From contig NZ_JAUIRR010000005.1 in the NCBI RefSeq assembly GCF_030577135.1, forward strand, positions 2,113-66,112: a stretch of 64,000 bases of DNA. The letters run 5' to 3'. Source of the DNA: Sulfurimonas sp. hsl 1-7. GTDB taxonomy: Bacteria; Campylobacterota; Campylobacteria; Campylobacterales; Sulfurimonadaceae. Shown piece by piece: positions 10,122 through 18,842 of the stretch. A model generated the notes under the pieces. The model ran no database searches. It saw only the letters and a list, made by a program, of their open reading frames with translations, and was not told the DNA's origin. Every line of letters starts with the position of its first letter. Positions within the stretch are counted from its first letter, which is position 1. The position numbers were made by a program, and so were the translations under genes.

Positions 10122-11360
10122 ATGAAATTAGAACTTGAAAATAAACAGTGTGATTGCTATATAGATAAACTTACAGGTCTGCATAATAGATTGGCTTTGT
10201 TGGAATATATCAAAACAAATAAAACATACACACTCTTTATTTTAGATATCGATAACTTTTCAAATATTAATAGTACATATGGGTATTTGATTGGTGATGA
10301 AGTTCTTGTAAATATAACGAGCTATTTGAAAAAGTTGAAACCGCCACATGGTGAGATTTTTCGATTTGACGGTGATAAATTTGTTTTTTTAACAAATAAG
10401 ACACTACTCAAAATTGAGATGGAAGATCTCGCACAGTCAGTTATCTCATTTTTTAATGAGATAGAGGTATATATAGATGAAGATGTTGCTATAAAAGTAT
10501 TTTTTAGCATAGGTATCTATACCGGACACGGCTTTAATCTCTTAAACTATGCAAACCTTGCACTTAATGATGCTCGAAGATACAAAAAAAACTCCTACAA
10601 ACTATTTGACATCAACTCCACCTATATAAAAAATCAATTACAAAATATCGATTGGGTAAGTCATATACGTAAATACATAGAGGATGAAAGGTTTGTGCTT
10701 TTCTATCAACCGATTTATGATCATAAACTCAACAAAGTTACTAAATATGAGTCTCTTATCAGGATCGCATACGGGGATTCATTTATCACTCCTGACAATT
10801 TTTTAGATGCTTGTAAACTTACGGGTATATTAGAACTTGTTACACGTTTTGTGATTACAACATCTTTTAAAAAGTTTTCTCAAACAGAGTATTCATTCTC
10901 GATCAATATTACATCAGACGACATTAATTTAGGGTATTTAGAAAAGCTGTTGCTAAAACGTTGTGAACAGTATAATATTGAGCCTTCGAGAGTTATTTTA
11001 GAGATTTTAGAAGATATTACTACATTAACAGAGCCGCATATGCTTCAACAGATCAACTCTTTAAGAGCAAAAGGGTTTAAAATAGCACTGGATGACTTTG
11101 GAGTTGAAAACTCAAACTTTGCAAGGCTTGTTGATTTTCATCCTGATTATATTAAGATAGACGGTATCTTTATTAAAGATTTGGTTGAAAACAAAAAAAG
11201 TCAGATAGTTGTACAAACTATTGTTGATTTTTGTAAGTTATGCAATATAGAAGTAATAGCTGAATATGTACACAGTGAAGCAGTGATGGAAAAGGTTAAA
11301 GAGTACGAAATAGAGTTCTCACAAGGTTATTTCATAGGGGAGCCAAAACAAGAGCTTTAA
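10122..11360 (+). CDS. GGDEF-EAL protein: degenerate cyclase, intact phosphodiesterase motifs
   Basis: A 412-residue soluble protein. The GGDEF domain (~15-165) starts 'CYIDKLTGLHNRLAL', but its signature is 'RFDGDKFVF' (DGDKF), so cyclase activity is doubtful. The EAL domain (~180-412) keeps the likely catalytic set: 'YESLIR' (ExLxR), 'SINITSDD', 'ILEILED', 'ALDDFGVENSNFARL', 'PDYIKIDG', 'VIAEYV' and 'SQGYFIGEP'. It probably hydrolyses c-di-GMP, with the GGDEF part possibly regulatory. There is no HAMP or membrane region. A TATGAT box lies six bases before the ATG, so it may also have its own near-leaderless promoter. The end overlaps a terminator hairpin. Confidence 0.87.
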   Translation: MKLELENKQCDCYIDKLTGLHNRLALLEYIKTNKTYTLFILDIDNFSNINSTYGYLIGDEVLVNITSYLKKLKPPHGEIFRFDGDKFVFLTNKTLLKIEMEDLAQSVISFFNEIEVYIDEDVAIKVFFSIGIYTGHGFNLLNYANLALNDARRYKKNSYKLFDINSTYIKNQLQNIDWVSHIRKYIEDERFVLFYQPIYDHKLNKVTKYESLIRIAYGDSFITPDNFLDACKLTGILELVTRFVITTSFKKFSQTEYSFSINITSDDINLGYLEKLLLKRCEQYNIEPSRVILEILEDITTLTEPHMLQQINSLRAKGFKIALDDFGVENSNFARLVDFHPDYIKIDGIFIKDLVENKKSQIVVQTIVDFCKLCNIEVIAEYVHSEAVMEKVKEYEIEFSQGYFIGEPKQEL

Positions 11361-11372
11361 GGCTCTTGTTTT
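11345..11372. terminator. Bidirectional terminator between GGDEF-EAL and SulP genes
   Basis: Perfect 11-bp stem AAAACAAGAGC / GCTCTTGTTTT with loop TTTAAG. The stem starts and ends in A/T runs, so transcripts from either side end in U-rich sequence. It contains the stop of the plus-strand gene and touches the stop of the minus-strand SulP gene, serving both convergent genes. Confidence 0.7.
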
Positions 11373-12909
11373 AGTAGTTGATCGCAACTTTATATGTTGG
11401 ATCATCCTCTTCGTAAGTACAGTGCGGTCCCGCTTTTTTAAGGATCTTTTTACAGTCTGCACTCAGATGTCGAAGGAGTAAATTTTTTCCTGCATCTTCA
11501 TATTTTTTTACAATACTGTCAATTGCTTCAACACCTGAAAAGTCAAGTACACGAGCATTTTTAAAATCAATTACAACTTTTGGAGGATCCTGATCGATTG
11601 TAAAGTTATCTGAGAATGTTGTAGCACTACCAAAAAACAGAGGTCCCTCTAAAGAGTATACTTTTGTACCATCCTCTTCAAAAGTTGTTTTAGCCCAGAT
11701 GCGAGCATGTTTCCATGCAAATACAAGTGCAGAGATGATAACACCTGCAATTACCGCTACTGCTAAATCTTCAACAACAGTGATAACCGTTACGGCTACC
11801 ATCACTAAGAGATCCTCTTTTGGCATATGTTTAAAGTGTGAGAAACTCGACCACTCAAACGTTCCGATACTCACCATAAACATAATACCTACAAGTACAC
11901 CAACTGGAATAACATTAAGCACATCAGTCAAAGATATTACGAGTACTAAAAGACCAACTGCTGCCGTAAATGAAGAAAGACGTCCAAGTCCTCCGGAAGT
12001 GTAGTTAATGATAGATTGTCCGATCATAGCACAACCTGCCATACCGCCGAAAAATCCACATGCCATGTTTCCCGTTCCAAGTGCTATACACTCTTGGTTT
12101 CCACTACCGCGTTCACCACTCATCTCATCAAGAACCGCTAAAGTTAAAAGAGACTCGATTAAACCTACAAGTGCCATAATAATTGCATATGGAAGAACCA
12201 TAATAATAGCATCTAAACTAAAAAGAGTATCTGGAATGATAAGATGAGGCAGTTGTCCTTGAAACTCTGAAAGATTTGCGAGATTACCCACTGTTAAAGT
12301 GTCTATTTGAGCAAAGTATACAACAAGCGTTAGTGCTACAATTGCAATAAGTCCCGAAGGGATCGCTTTTGTGTATTTTGGCAAGATATACATTATGAGC
12401 ATTGTAGTAAAGACTATAGCGTACATCGCCGTCCCCTGACCGTCAAAAAACTTAAACTGAGCCATTGCAATTACAATAGCTAAACCGTTAACAAAACCGT
12501 ATAGTGCCGGTTGTGGAACAAGACGGATAAACTTTCCTAATTTAAATACACCTACTAAAACTTGGATCAGACCTGCAAGAATGGTTGCTAAGAGGACATA
12601 GTTGAGCATCTGCATATAGAGTTCGTCTCCACTGACTCCTAGACCTTTAAGCATAGAGTTTGCTTCTAGAACCAAACCTATAATTACAACGGCAACACTT
12701 CCCGTCGCACCGCTAATCATACCCGGTTTTCCACCTATTACGGCAGTAATAAGTCCTAAGATAAATGCCGTATATAAACCAACGATAGGGCTTACTTCTG
12801 CAATAAAACTAAAAGCGATAGCTTCTGGAACGAGTGCTACAGCTACTACTAAACCGGAGAGGATGTCATTTTTGATGTTGTGTGATGTGTATTTTCTTAT
12901 GTCGAACAA
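11371..12909 (-). CDS. SulP/SLC26 family anion transporter with STAS domain
   Basis: A 512-residue membrane protein. The N-terminal motif 'LSGLVVAVALVPEAIAFSFI' and 'SGATGSVAVVIIGL' are SulP hallmarks, with ~12 membrane segments to ~residue 400. A cytoplasmic STAS domain follows (PPKVVIDFKNARVLDFSGVE, quoted in part). The family moves sulfate, bicarbonate or other anions by proton or sodium symport or exchange; the substrate is not predictable here. The start is TTG 12909 with AGGGA five bases upstream; a TATAAT box on the minus strand (12939-12944) is a likely promoter. Downstream it ends in the shared hairpin. Confidence 0.88.
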   Translation of the reverse strand: MFDIRKYTSHNIKNDILSGLVVAVALVPEAIAFSFIAEVSPIVGLYTAFILGLITAVIGGKPGMISGATGSVAVVIIGLVLEANSMLKGLGVSGDELYMQMLNYVLLATILAGLIQVLVGVFKLGKFIRLVPQPALYGFVNGLAIVIAMAQFKFFDGQGTAMYAIVFTTMLIMYILPKYTKAIPSGLIAIVALTLVVYFAQIDTLTVGNLANLSEFQGQLPHLIIPDTLFSLDAIIMVLPYAIIMALVGLIESLLTLAVLDEMSGERGSGNQECIALGTGNMACGFFGGMAGCAMIGQSIINYTSGGLGRLSSFTAAVGLLVLVISLTDVLNVIPVGVLVGIMFMVSIGTFEWSSFSHFKHMPKEDLLVMVAVTVITVVEDLAVAVIAGVIISALVFAWKHARIWAKTTFEEDGTKVYSLEGPLFFGSATTFSDNFTIDQDPPKVVIDFKNARVLDFSGVEAIDSIVKKYEDAGKNLLLRHLSADCKKILKKAGPHCTYEEDDPTYKVAINY

Positions 12910-12950
12910 GGGCTTCCCTACAAAATTTGAAGTATGAAATTATAGCAAAT

Positions 12951-14810
12951 TTACCCTTGAAAAATTACAAAACGGTTTTTGCCGCTGTTTTTAGCTTCAT
13001 ACATAGCAGTATCGGCATCTTTTATAATTTGATCCTCATTATCGAGATCGTCAAGTGGGAAAAATCTCACACCTACACTTAAACCTATTCTCATAGTATT
13101 AGACTCTATCACAATCTCATGATTGAGTTGGGTTAATATCTTGTTCGTGACTTTCTCTACAACTGCAATAATATCTTGATGACTGCTATCTATGTCTAGT
13201 AATACGATTGCAAACTCATCTCCGCTGATTCTTGCAACGATATCGCACTCTCTTATGTAGCTCTGGATAGATGTCGCTACGTGTTGGAGGAGTTTATCTC
13301 CTATGTGGTGTCCATATGTGTCATTCACATATTTAAAGTTATCAAGGTCTAGAAATAAAAATGCATTTTTAAAGCCATGTCGTTTTGACCTGTTGATCTC
13401 TTCTCGCATCCTTTTGAGTAGATGTTTTCTGTTTATCAACTCTGTTAAAGAATCATGACTGGCTTGATAAAGTGCTTCTTGTTGTGCTTTTCGTAACTCT
13501 GTTATATCAAAAAGATGCCCAATATAGTTTTTTACTTCACCCGTTTTGTCTCTAATTGAGGAGATAGATAAACGTTGTGTATAGATTGAACCGTCTTTTT
13601 TCTTATTGAGAACCTCTCCACTCCAAGAACCGGTTTTTTCCAAACTGCCCCACATCGCTTTATATAAAGATATTGGATTTTTACCAGATTTTAAAATACT
13701 TGTTTTTTGGCCAATAGCCTCTTCGGCAGAGTAGCCCGTAATTCTCTCGAACCCTTTATTTACTTTAATAATTTTTGTCTCTTTGTCTGTTATAACTATC
13801 CCTTCATAAGAATCGAGTGCACGGGATGAGAGTTCTAAATCTACTGTGTCTTCCTCATGTTTTTGGAACAGTTTATGAATAACATAAATAAAGTAGAATG
13901 CAGAGAAAATTGAGATAAACCAAAGGAGCATAGCTATATTAAGATTACGTAGTGTGTCATCATAATGTTCACGTAAGTTGGTACTAAAATGGTTTAAAAT
14001 CTCTTTTGACACTTGATTGTATCCATTGATGCTGTTTGTAGTGATTGTAAACCACTGTTGTGCATCCTCTTTAGTGAGTTTATCTTTTTGATAAAGGTCT
14101 CGATACCTTTGCAGCTCTTCCAGGTTTTGTTTGTCGATAGATTTTTTATAGCGCCCCAAAGAGGTACTGTTTGAATATAAACGAAGGTTTTCTATTTTGT
14201 TAGTTTGGTCTTGTTGCAAGTAAGAGAGTTGGTTTTTACAAATAGGTTCCAATTTTCCGGAGGTAAGGTCATTGTATATACAGGCACGCTCTAAACCGGC
14301 ACTCTCTTTGAGCAGTTCCAAGTTTATGAGAAACTGAGCATCATATCTGTTTTTATCGAGTTTTGGTATGAGATATTTTGCCATATTTATCATATCGTTA
14401 TTGATATGGGTATAAAAATTGAGTGTTTTGTCAAATGAGATTTTTTGTTCAAGTACCTCTTTTCTAACGCTGTTGATTTGATGAAAATCTAGATGAAGAT
14501 GATAGTTGAATTTTTCTAAAGCTGTTATTGCTTTATCACTTTCTTGATGAGCATCTAATAGCGTTTGTTTAAGTTTTTGAGGATTTTTAGATTGAATAAA
14601 GCCAACGGAAAGGCCTCTTTCTATTTGAAGATTGTGTACAACATCTATAAGTTTATGTACTAGCAAAATGTTTTGTTTTTGGTATTTTATAGCTTCAATG
14701 TTTGTATTTGAGAGGTTTAAATAAAAGTACGTAAAATATACTATGGAGATAGCAGGAATTAGGAAAATAATGAAAATTTTAAACTTAAAAGTTTTAATAT
14801 CTAGCATCAT
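12951..14810 (-). CDS. Membrane diguanylate cyclase with NIT sensor, PAS and GGDEF domains
   Basis: About 619 residues from ATG 14810. A membrane helix (~10-30) precedes a helical extracytoplasmic domain with 'NLQIERGLSVGFIQS', the signature of the NIT (nitrate/nitrite-sensing) domain. A second helix lies at ~300-320. PAS (~330-450: SYEGIVITDKETKIIKVN, FERITGYSAEEAIG) leads into GGDEF (~455-619) with 'VARISGDEFAIVL'; SGDEF is compatible with activity, and RECD five residues upstream is a product-inhibition I-site. It probably makes c-di-GMP in response to an external signal, perhaps an N-oxyanion (family inference). An upstream in-frame TTG at 14837 has GGGAG close by, but TATAAT seven bases before ATG 14810 favours a leaderless ATG start. 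A perfect palindrome is centred on that start. Confidence 0.87.
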   Translation of the reverse strand: MMLDIKTFKFKIFIIFLIPAISIVYFTYFYLNLSNTNIEAIKYQKQNILLVHKLIDVVHNLQIERGLSVGFIQSKNPQKLKQTLLDAHQESDKAITALEKFNYHLHLDFHQINSVRKEVLEQKISFDKTLNFYTHINNDMINMAKYLIPKLDKNRYDAQFLINLELLKESAGLERACIYNDLTSGKLEPICKNQLSYLQQDQTNKIENLRLYSNSTSLGRYKKSIDKQNLEELQRYRDLYQKDKLTKEDAQQWFTITTNSINGYNQVSKEILNHFSTNLREHYDDTLRNLNIAMLLWFISIFSAFYFIYVIHKLFQKHEEDTVDLELSSRALDSYEGIVITDKETKIIKVNKGFERITGYSAEEAIGQKTSILKSGKNPISLYKAMWGSLEKTGSWSGEVLNKKKDGSIYTQRLSISSIRDKTGEVKNYIGHLFDITELRKAQQEALYQASHDSLTELINRKHLLKRMREEINRSKRHGFKNAFLFLDLDNFKYVNDTYGHHIGDKLLQHVATSIQSYIRECDIVARISGDEFAIVLLDIDSSHQDIIAVVEKVTNKILTQLNHEIVIESNTMRIGLSVGVRFFPLDDLDNEDQIIKDADTAMYEAKNSGKNRFVIFQG

Positions 14811-14820
14811 GCTAGATATT
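14796..14820. promoter_or_regulatory. Perfect 25-bp palindrome over the start of the NIT-PAS-GGDEF gene
   Basis: Arms AATATCTAGCAT and ATGCTAGATATT (12 bp each) flank a single C. Read on the minus strand it overlaps the last bases of a TATAAT box and is centred on the two tandem ATG codons. If transcription starts at the ATG, the left arm is not in the mRNA and the element must act as DNA, for example as a repressor site. If an upstream start is used it would be an RNA hairpin with the start codon in the loop. Confidence 0.5.
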
Positions 14821-14861
14821 ATATCATAAAAAAACAATATCTCCCAAAATGTATTTTGGAG

Positions 14862-17486
14862 TTATTGTAATGATTGTAATTGCTCTGTTACTTTTGCTTT
14901 TTTATCTTCTGCTTCCGCAAGTGCTTCACGGTTTTTCGCCAGTACGTCTTCAGGTGCATTTGCAACAAAACGCTCATTGTTTAACATACCGCTAAGTTTA
15001 CCAATCTCTTTATCAAGTTTTTCAGCTTGTTTAGTAAGTTTGTTGATAATAGGCGTTAGATCGATGCTGTCAGTTGGAATAAATGTCTCACATTTGTCAG
15101 AGATATCACTTACACCGTTTTCAATTTTTACATCAGTAAACTCAACAGTTTCAACTTTTGCTAACTTAGCGATAAACGGTAACATCAGAGCTTTGTCTTC
15201 ATCACTGATAGCGTCAACTTTAACGTAAGCTTTTTCAATTTTTTGGTTTGCCATATCTACTAAAACTTTCGCACGGCGGATAGATACAATAGCATCCATA
15301 ATGATTGCAAATGTTTCTTCCTCTTTACGTTGTTTCGTTTTAAACGGGTACTTTTTGATCATAATAGAATCAGAATCTTCTAAAGTAGTACCGCTGAGTT
15401 GATGGTAAAGATGCTCAGTGATGAAAGGCATAAACGGATGTAACAACTTCATAGCCTCTTTAAAGATAGCACCAAGCTCTACGATCGAAGATTTGTCCGC
15501 TTTACTTAGCTCAATACCCCAGTCACAGAACTCATTCCAGATAAATCTGTAAAGTGTTGTTGCCGCATCGTTGAACTTGTACTCATCTAACTGTGCACGA
15601 ACCTCTTTTGTCGCTTGGTTTAGGCGTGAAGTCATATATTTTCCAAGTGGAGTTTCTATACAAAACCCACCCATATCAGGGAAAGTGTCTACATTCATCT
15701 GTAAGAACTTCGTAGCGTTGTACAGTTTGTTCGTGAAGTTACGGTTAAGTTCAAGTTTCTCTTCACTCATACGGATATCACGCCCTTGAGCAGCTGAGAT
15801 AGCAAGTGTAAAGCGTAAAACGTCTGCCGAGTATTTGTTTACCATATCAAGAGGATCGATTACGTTTCCTTTTGATTTTGACATTTTTTGTCCATTTTCA
15901 TCACGAACAAGTGCATGAAGATAGATATCTTTAAACGGTAGTTCACCCATAAAGTTTTCACCCATCATCATCATTCTCGCTACCCAGAAGAAAAGGATGT
16001 CAAAGCCTGTAATAAGGAGTGCATTTGGATAGAACTCTTTTAAATCGTCCGATTTGAAAAGTTTGTCCATCTCAGCGTCACCGTTCCCCCAACCTAAAGT
16101 TGAAAAAGGCCATAATGCAGAAGAGAACCATGTATCTAGAACATCAGGATCTTGAGTGATCTTTTTAGATGCACATTTTGGACAAGCTGATGGATGTTCC
16201 TCTTGGCTTGCAAATTCATGATCACACTCATCACAGTAAAATACAGGAATCTGATGTCCCCACCAAAGCTGACGAGAGATACACCAGTCACGAAGATCAC
16301 CCATCCAAGAGTTGTACGAGTTGATCCAGTGCGGCGGGAAGAATTTTGCTTCACCCTCATTTGTCTTTTTAATAGACTCGGCAGCTACCTCTTTACGAAC
16401 AAACCATTGTTTTGAGATATACGGTTCAACCACGTTTTTACATCTGTAACAGTGTCCAACCTGGTGTTTATGATCCTCTATCTTGATGATAAAACCTTCC
16501 TCTTCAAGACGTTTTACGATCACGTCACGAGATTCAAGACGCTCTAAACCTTGGAACTCTCCCGCATACTCGTTTAAAATACCTTTTTCGTCAAACACCG
16601 TAATGAATTCTAAGTCGTGACGTTTTCCAACTTCGTAGTCGTTTTGGTCATGTGCAGGTGTAACTTTTACCACACCCGTTCCAAATTCCATATCAACATG
16701 CTCATCAGCGATGATAGCAACTTCACGATCAAGTAATGGAAGTTTTACTTTTTTACCGATTAGGTCTTTGTAACGCTCATCTTCAGGGTGTACCATAACT
16801 GCAGTATCCCCGAAGTATGTTTCAGGACGAGTTGTTGCCACTTCAACAAATCCACTTCCATCTGCAAACGGGTATTTGATGTGGTAAAACTTACCGTCGT
16901 GATCTTCGTATTCAACCTCGATATCAGAAAGTGCACCGTCGTGTGTACACCAGTTAACCATATAGTTTCCACGAACGATAAGCCCTTGGTTGTAAAGGTG
17001 AACAAATGCCTCTTTTACAGATTTTTGCAGACCGTCATCCATTGTAAAACGCTCACGTTTCCATGCAGGAGATACACCCATCTTACGAAGCTGAGTCGTC
17101 ATGATTCCGGCAGATTCCTCTTTCCATTTCCAAGCACGCTCTAAGAATGCTTCACGACCTATCTCTTCTTTTGTAGTACCTTCAGCTAATAGTTGTTTCT
17201 CTACAACGTTTTGTGTAGCGATTCCGGCATGGTCAGTTCCCGGCTGCCAAAGAGTTTTATGTCCATCCATACGTTTATAACGAGTGATGATATCTTGAAG
17301 TGTAAAAGTTAAAGCGTGACCGATATGAAGACGCCCCGTGACGTTTGGAGGTGGCATCATGATAGCAAATGTTTTGCCGTCTTCTTGGATCTCTTTGTTT
17401 CCATCTATCTCAAAGTATCCGCGATCTTCCCACGTTTTGTAGTATTTGTTTTCAATCTCTTGAGGATTATACTTATTGTCTGACAT
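14862..17486 (-). CDS. valS: Valine--tRNA ligase
   Basis: A class I aminoacyl-tRNA synthetase of 874 residues, the usual ValRS length. It has the HIGH motif in 'PPPNVTGRLHIGHALTF' (~45-60), the KMSKS loop in 'GQKMSKSKGNVIDP' (~530), an inserted CP1 editing domain with 'VATTRPETYFGDTAV', two CxxC zinc-like pairs (CYRCKN; CDECDH..CPKC), an anticodon-binding helical domain and a C-terminal coiled-coil arm rich in Lys/Glu. It charges tRNA-Val with valine. ATG 17486 is preceded by AAGGTTAG, and TATAAT on the minus strand at 17521-17526 is a good promoter. The downstream gap to the cyclase gene is short. Confidence 0.98.
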   Translation of the reverse strand: MSDNKYNPQEIENKYYKTWEDRGYFEIDGNKEIQEDGKTFAIMMPPPNVTGRLHIGHALTFTLQDIITRYKRMDGHKTLWQPGTDHAGIATQNVVEKQLLAEGTTKEEIGREAFLERAWKWKEESAGIMTTQLRKMGVSPAWKRERFTMDDGLQKSVKEAFVHLYNQGLIVRGNYMVNWCTHDGALSDIEVEYEDHDGKFYHIKYPFADGSGFVEVATTRPETYFGDTAVMVHPEDERYKDLIGKKVKLPLLDREVAIIADEHVDMEFGTGVVKVTPAHDQNDYEVGKRHDLEFITVFDEKGILNEYAGEFQGLERLESRDVIVKRLEEEGFIIKIEDHKHQVGHCYRCKNVVEPYISKQWFVRKEVAAESIKKTNEGEAKFFPPHWINSYNSWMGDLRDWCISRQLWWGHQIPVFYCDECDHEFASQEEHPSACPKCASKKITQDPDVLDTWFSSALWPFSTLGWGNGDAEMDKLFKSDDLKEFYPNALLITGFDILFFWVARMMMMGENFMGELPFKDIYLHALVRDENGQKMSKSKGNVIDPLDMVNKYSADVLRFTLAISAAQGRDIRMSEEKLELNRNFTNKLYNATKFLQMNVDTFPDMGGFCIETPLGKYMTSRLNQATKEVRAQLDEYKFNDAATTLYRFIWNEFCDWGIELSKADKSSIVELGAIFKEAMKLLHPFMPFITEHLYHQLSGTTLEDSDSIMIKKYPFKTKQRKEEETFAIIMDAIVSIRRAKVLVDMANQKIEKAYVKVDAISDEDKALMLPFIAKLAKVETVEFTDVKIENGVSDISDKCETFIPTDSIDLTPIINKLTKQAEKLDKEIGKLSGMLNNERFVANAPEDVLAKNREALAEAEDKKAKVTEQLQSLQ

Positions 17487-17520
17487 CTTCTAACCTTAAA
17501 ATTGTTTAATAAATTGCGCG

Positions 17521-17526
17521 ATTATA
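17521..17526 (-). promoter_or_regulatory. -10 box of valS
   Basis: TATAAT (ATTATA on the plus strand) 35 bases upstream of the valS ATG, with an SD-like AAGGTTAG between them. The rest of the 190-bp divergent spacer (17487-17676) holds this and the opposite cyclase promoter; nothing else is visible. Confidence 0.55.
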
Positions 17527-17644
17527 TCTAAAATGTGGTGAGGGTTTGCTTATAGCTTTTAAATTGAACACCGTCAAATCAAAAGAGTTTTTTTAACATC
17601 GAAAATAAAAGGGCTTGAATTTGCTACGTAGAGGAAAATTTGGC

Positions 17645-17650
17645 TATAAT
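17645..17650 (+). promoter_or_regulatory. -10 box of the 6-TM diguanylate cyclase
   Basis: TATAAT 26 bases before ATG 17677, followed by the SD-like AAGGAT (17661-17666). It is preceded by AT-rich sequence without a clear -35. Confidence 0.55.
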
Positions 17651-17676
17651 TGAACTCACTAAGGATATAAAAAATT

Positions 17677-18819
17677 ATGATATTACAAAACAAAAATTTA
17701 TACAATCAGATCTTATGTTCAAATATGAAATTTAGTGAATATTCATCCGATTTGAGAAAAATAGTCCTCATCAATATTTTACTTATTATCAGTGGAACCA
17801 TCCTTTTACTATTTGCAATATACAACTTTTTTATTCATAGTGATAATGCCCTGTTTATCATAGACTTCACGGCATTTTTAGTCACTATATTTATTTTTTA
17901 CGATCTTAGAAAATCTCAAAATGTCAAAAGAGCCTCCATAATCACAACCGGCTCGATTTTTATAATGATGTTAGCAATTGTATATTTTGGAAAAGGGCAC
18001 GATTTTACTTTGGTATGGACAGTGTTTTTCCCGATGTTTGCAATTTTTATCAATGGTACAAAAAAAGGGTTGTTGGTTACATTACTGTTTTATGCTTTAG
18101 TCTTTTCTCTGAGCTATCAGGGAATTGATAAATGGCAGGGCGGTATGTGGAATGAGGCAAGTTATGCCCGTTTTATAGTAGCGAGCATAGGGATAAGTAT
18201 TATAGTTTATTTTTTTGAATTGAGTTTCGATAAAGCGTATGAGACGTTGGAGGATATACGAAAAAAAGAGAAACAGTATATTCAAACTCTTGAGCAGTGC
18301 TCGATTACCGATCCTTTAACGAGGGTATACAACAGAAGACACCTTACAGTGCAATTCGATAAGCTCTTTGAAAAAGCGAAAAAACACAACAGTTATTTTG
18401 CTCTTTATATATTTGATGTAGATTTTTTTAAACAATATAACGATACATTCGGTCATATAGCGGGTGATAACGCTTTACAAAAAGTGACGCAAACGTTAAC
18501 AAAAGAGGTATTTAAAAGAGATGTCGATCACCTTTTTAGACTCGGTGGAGAAGAGTTTTGTGGCTTGATTATAGCAGATGAACTTCAAAAGGTAGAATTT
18601 ATCTTAGAAAAAGCAAGAACTACAATAGAGTCGCTTGGATTAGAGCATCCGAAAAATCCTCACAAAGTTTTAACAGCTTCATTTGGGGTGTGTGTTATCC
18701 ATAATTTTGAAGAGAAAGATTTTGATAAGATGTATAAAATTGCAGACGATACCTTATATGATGCAAAAAATAAAGGGCGAAACTGCATAGTGGGAGCAGA
18801 TAAAATTAGCACACTTTAA
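17677..18819 (+). CDS. Membrane-bound diguanylate cyclase (6 TM-GGDEF)
   Basis: A 380-residue protein with about six membrane helices in residues ~25-190, a short coiled linker, then GGDEF (~205-375). The domain begins 'SITDPLTRVYNRRHL' and carries the active signature 'FRLGGEEFCGLI' (GGEEF). RDVD five residues upstream is an intact I-site for product inhibition. It is predicted to make c-di-GMP in response to a membrane-borne signal. The membrane part is not assigned to a named sensor family. The start has AAGGAT ten bases upstream. The helicase gene follows after 23 bases, which contain their own TATAAT box, so co-transcription is optional. Confidence 0.88.
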   Translation: MILQNKNLYNQILCSNMKFSEYSSDLRKIVLINILLIISGTILLLFAIYNFFIHSDNALFIIDFTAFLVTIFIFYDLRKSQNVKRASIITTGSIFIMMLAIVYFGKGHDFTLVWTVFFPMFAIFINGTKKGLLVTLLFYALVFSLSYQGIDKWQGGMWNEASYARFIVASIGISIIVYFFELSFDKAYETLEDIRKKEKQYIQTLEQCSITDPLTRVYNRRHLTVQFDKLFEKAKKHNSYFALYIFDVDFFKQYNDTFGHIAGDNALQKVTQTLTKEVFKRDVDHLFRLGGEEFCGLIIADELQKVEFILEKARTTIESLGLEHPKNPHKVLTASFGVCVIHNFEEKDFDKMYKIADDTLYDAKNKGRNCIVGADKISTL

Positions 18820-18831
18820 AAGTTAACGGGT

Positions 18832-18837
18832 ATAATG
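18832..18837 (+). promoter_or_regulatory. -10 box six bases before the helicase ATG (leaderless candidate)
   Basis: TATAAT followed by GCCGAA and then ATG 18843. With normal promoter geometry transcription would begin at or next to the A of the start codon, giving a leaderless mRNA. There is no Shine-Dalgarno sequence between the box and the ATG. Confidence 0.5.
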
Positions 18838-18842
18838 CCGAA

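Noticed and set aside
7348-11360. LapG/LapD-type adhesion control (transglutaminase-like protease + GGDEF-EAL receptor)
   Set aside because: The transglutaminase-like protein is about twice the size of LapG, and the GGDEF-EAL protein has no membrane helices or HAMP, so it cannot be a LapD receptor.
11699-12247. Two plus-strand frames opposite the SulP gene (101 and 79 codons)
   Set aside because: Thr/Ile/Pro-rich translations of antisense membrane-helix codons; no start signal; SulP is certain.
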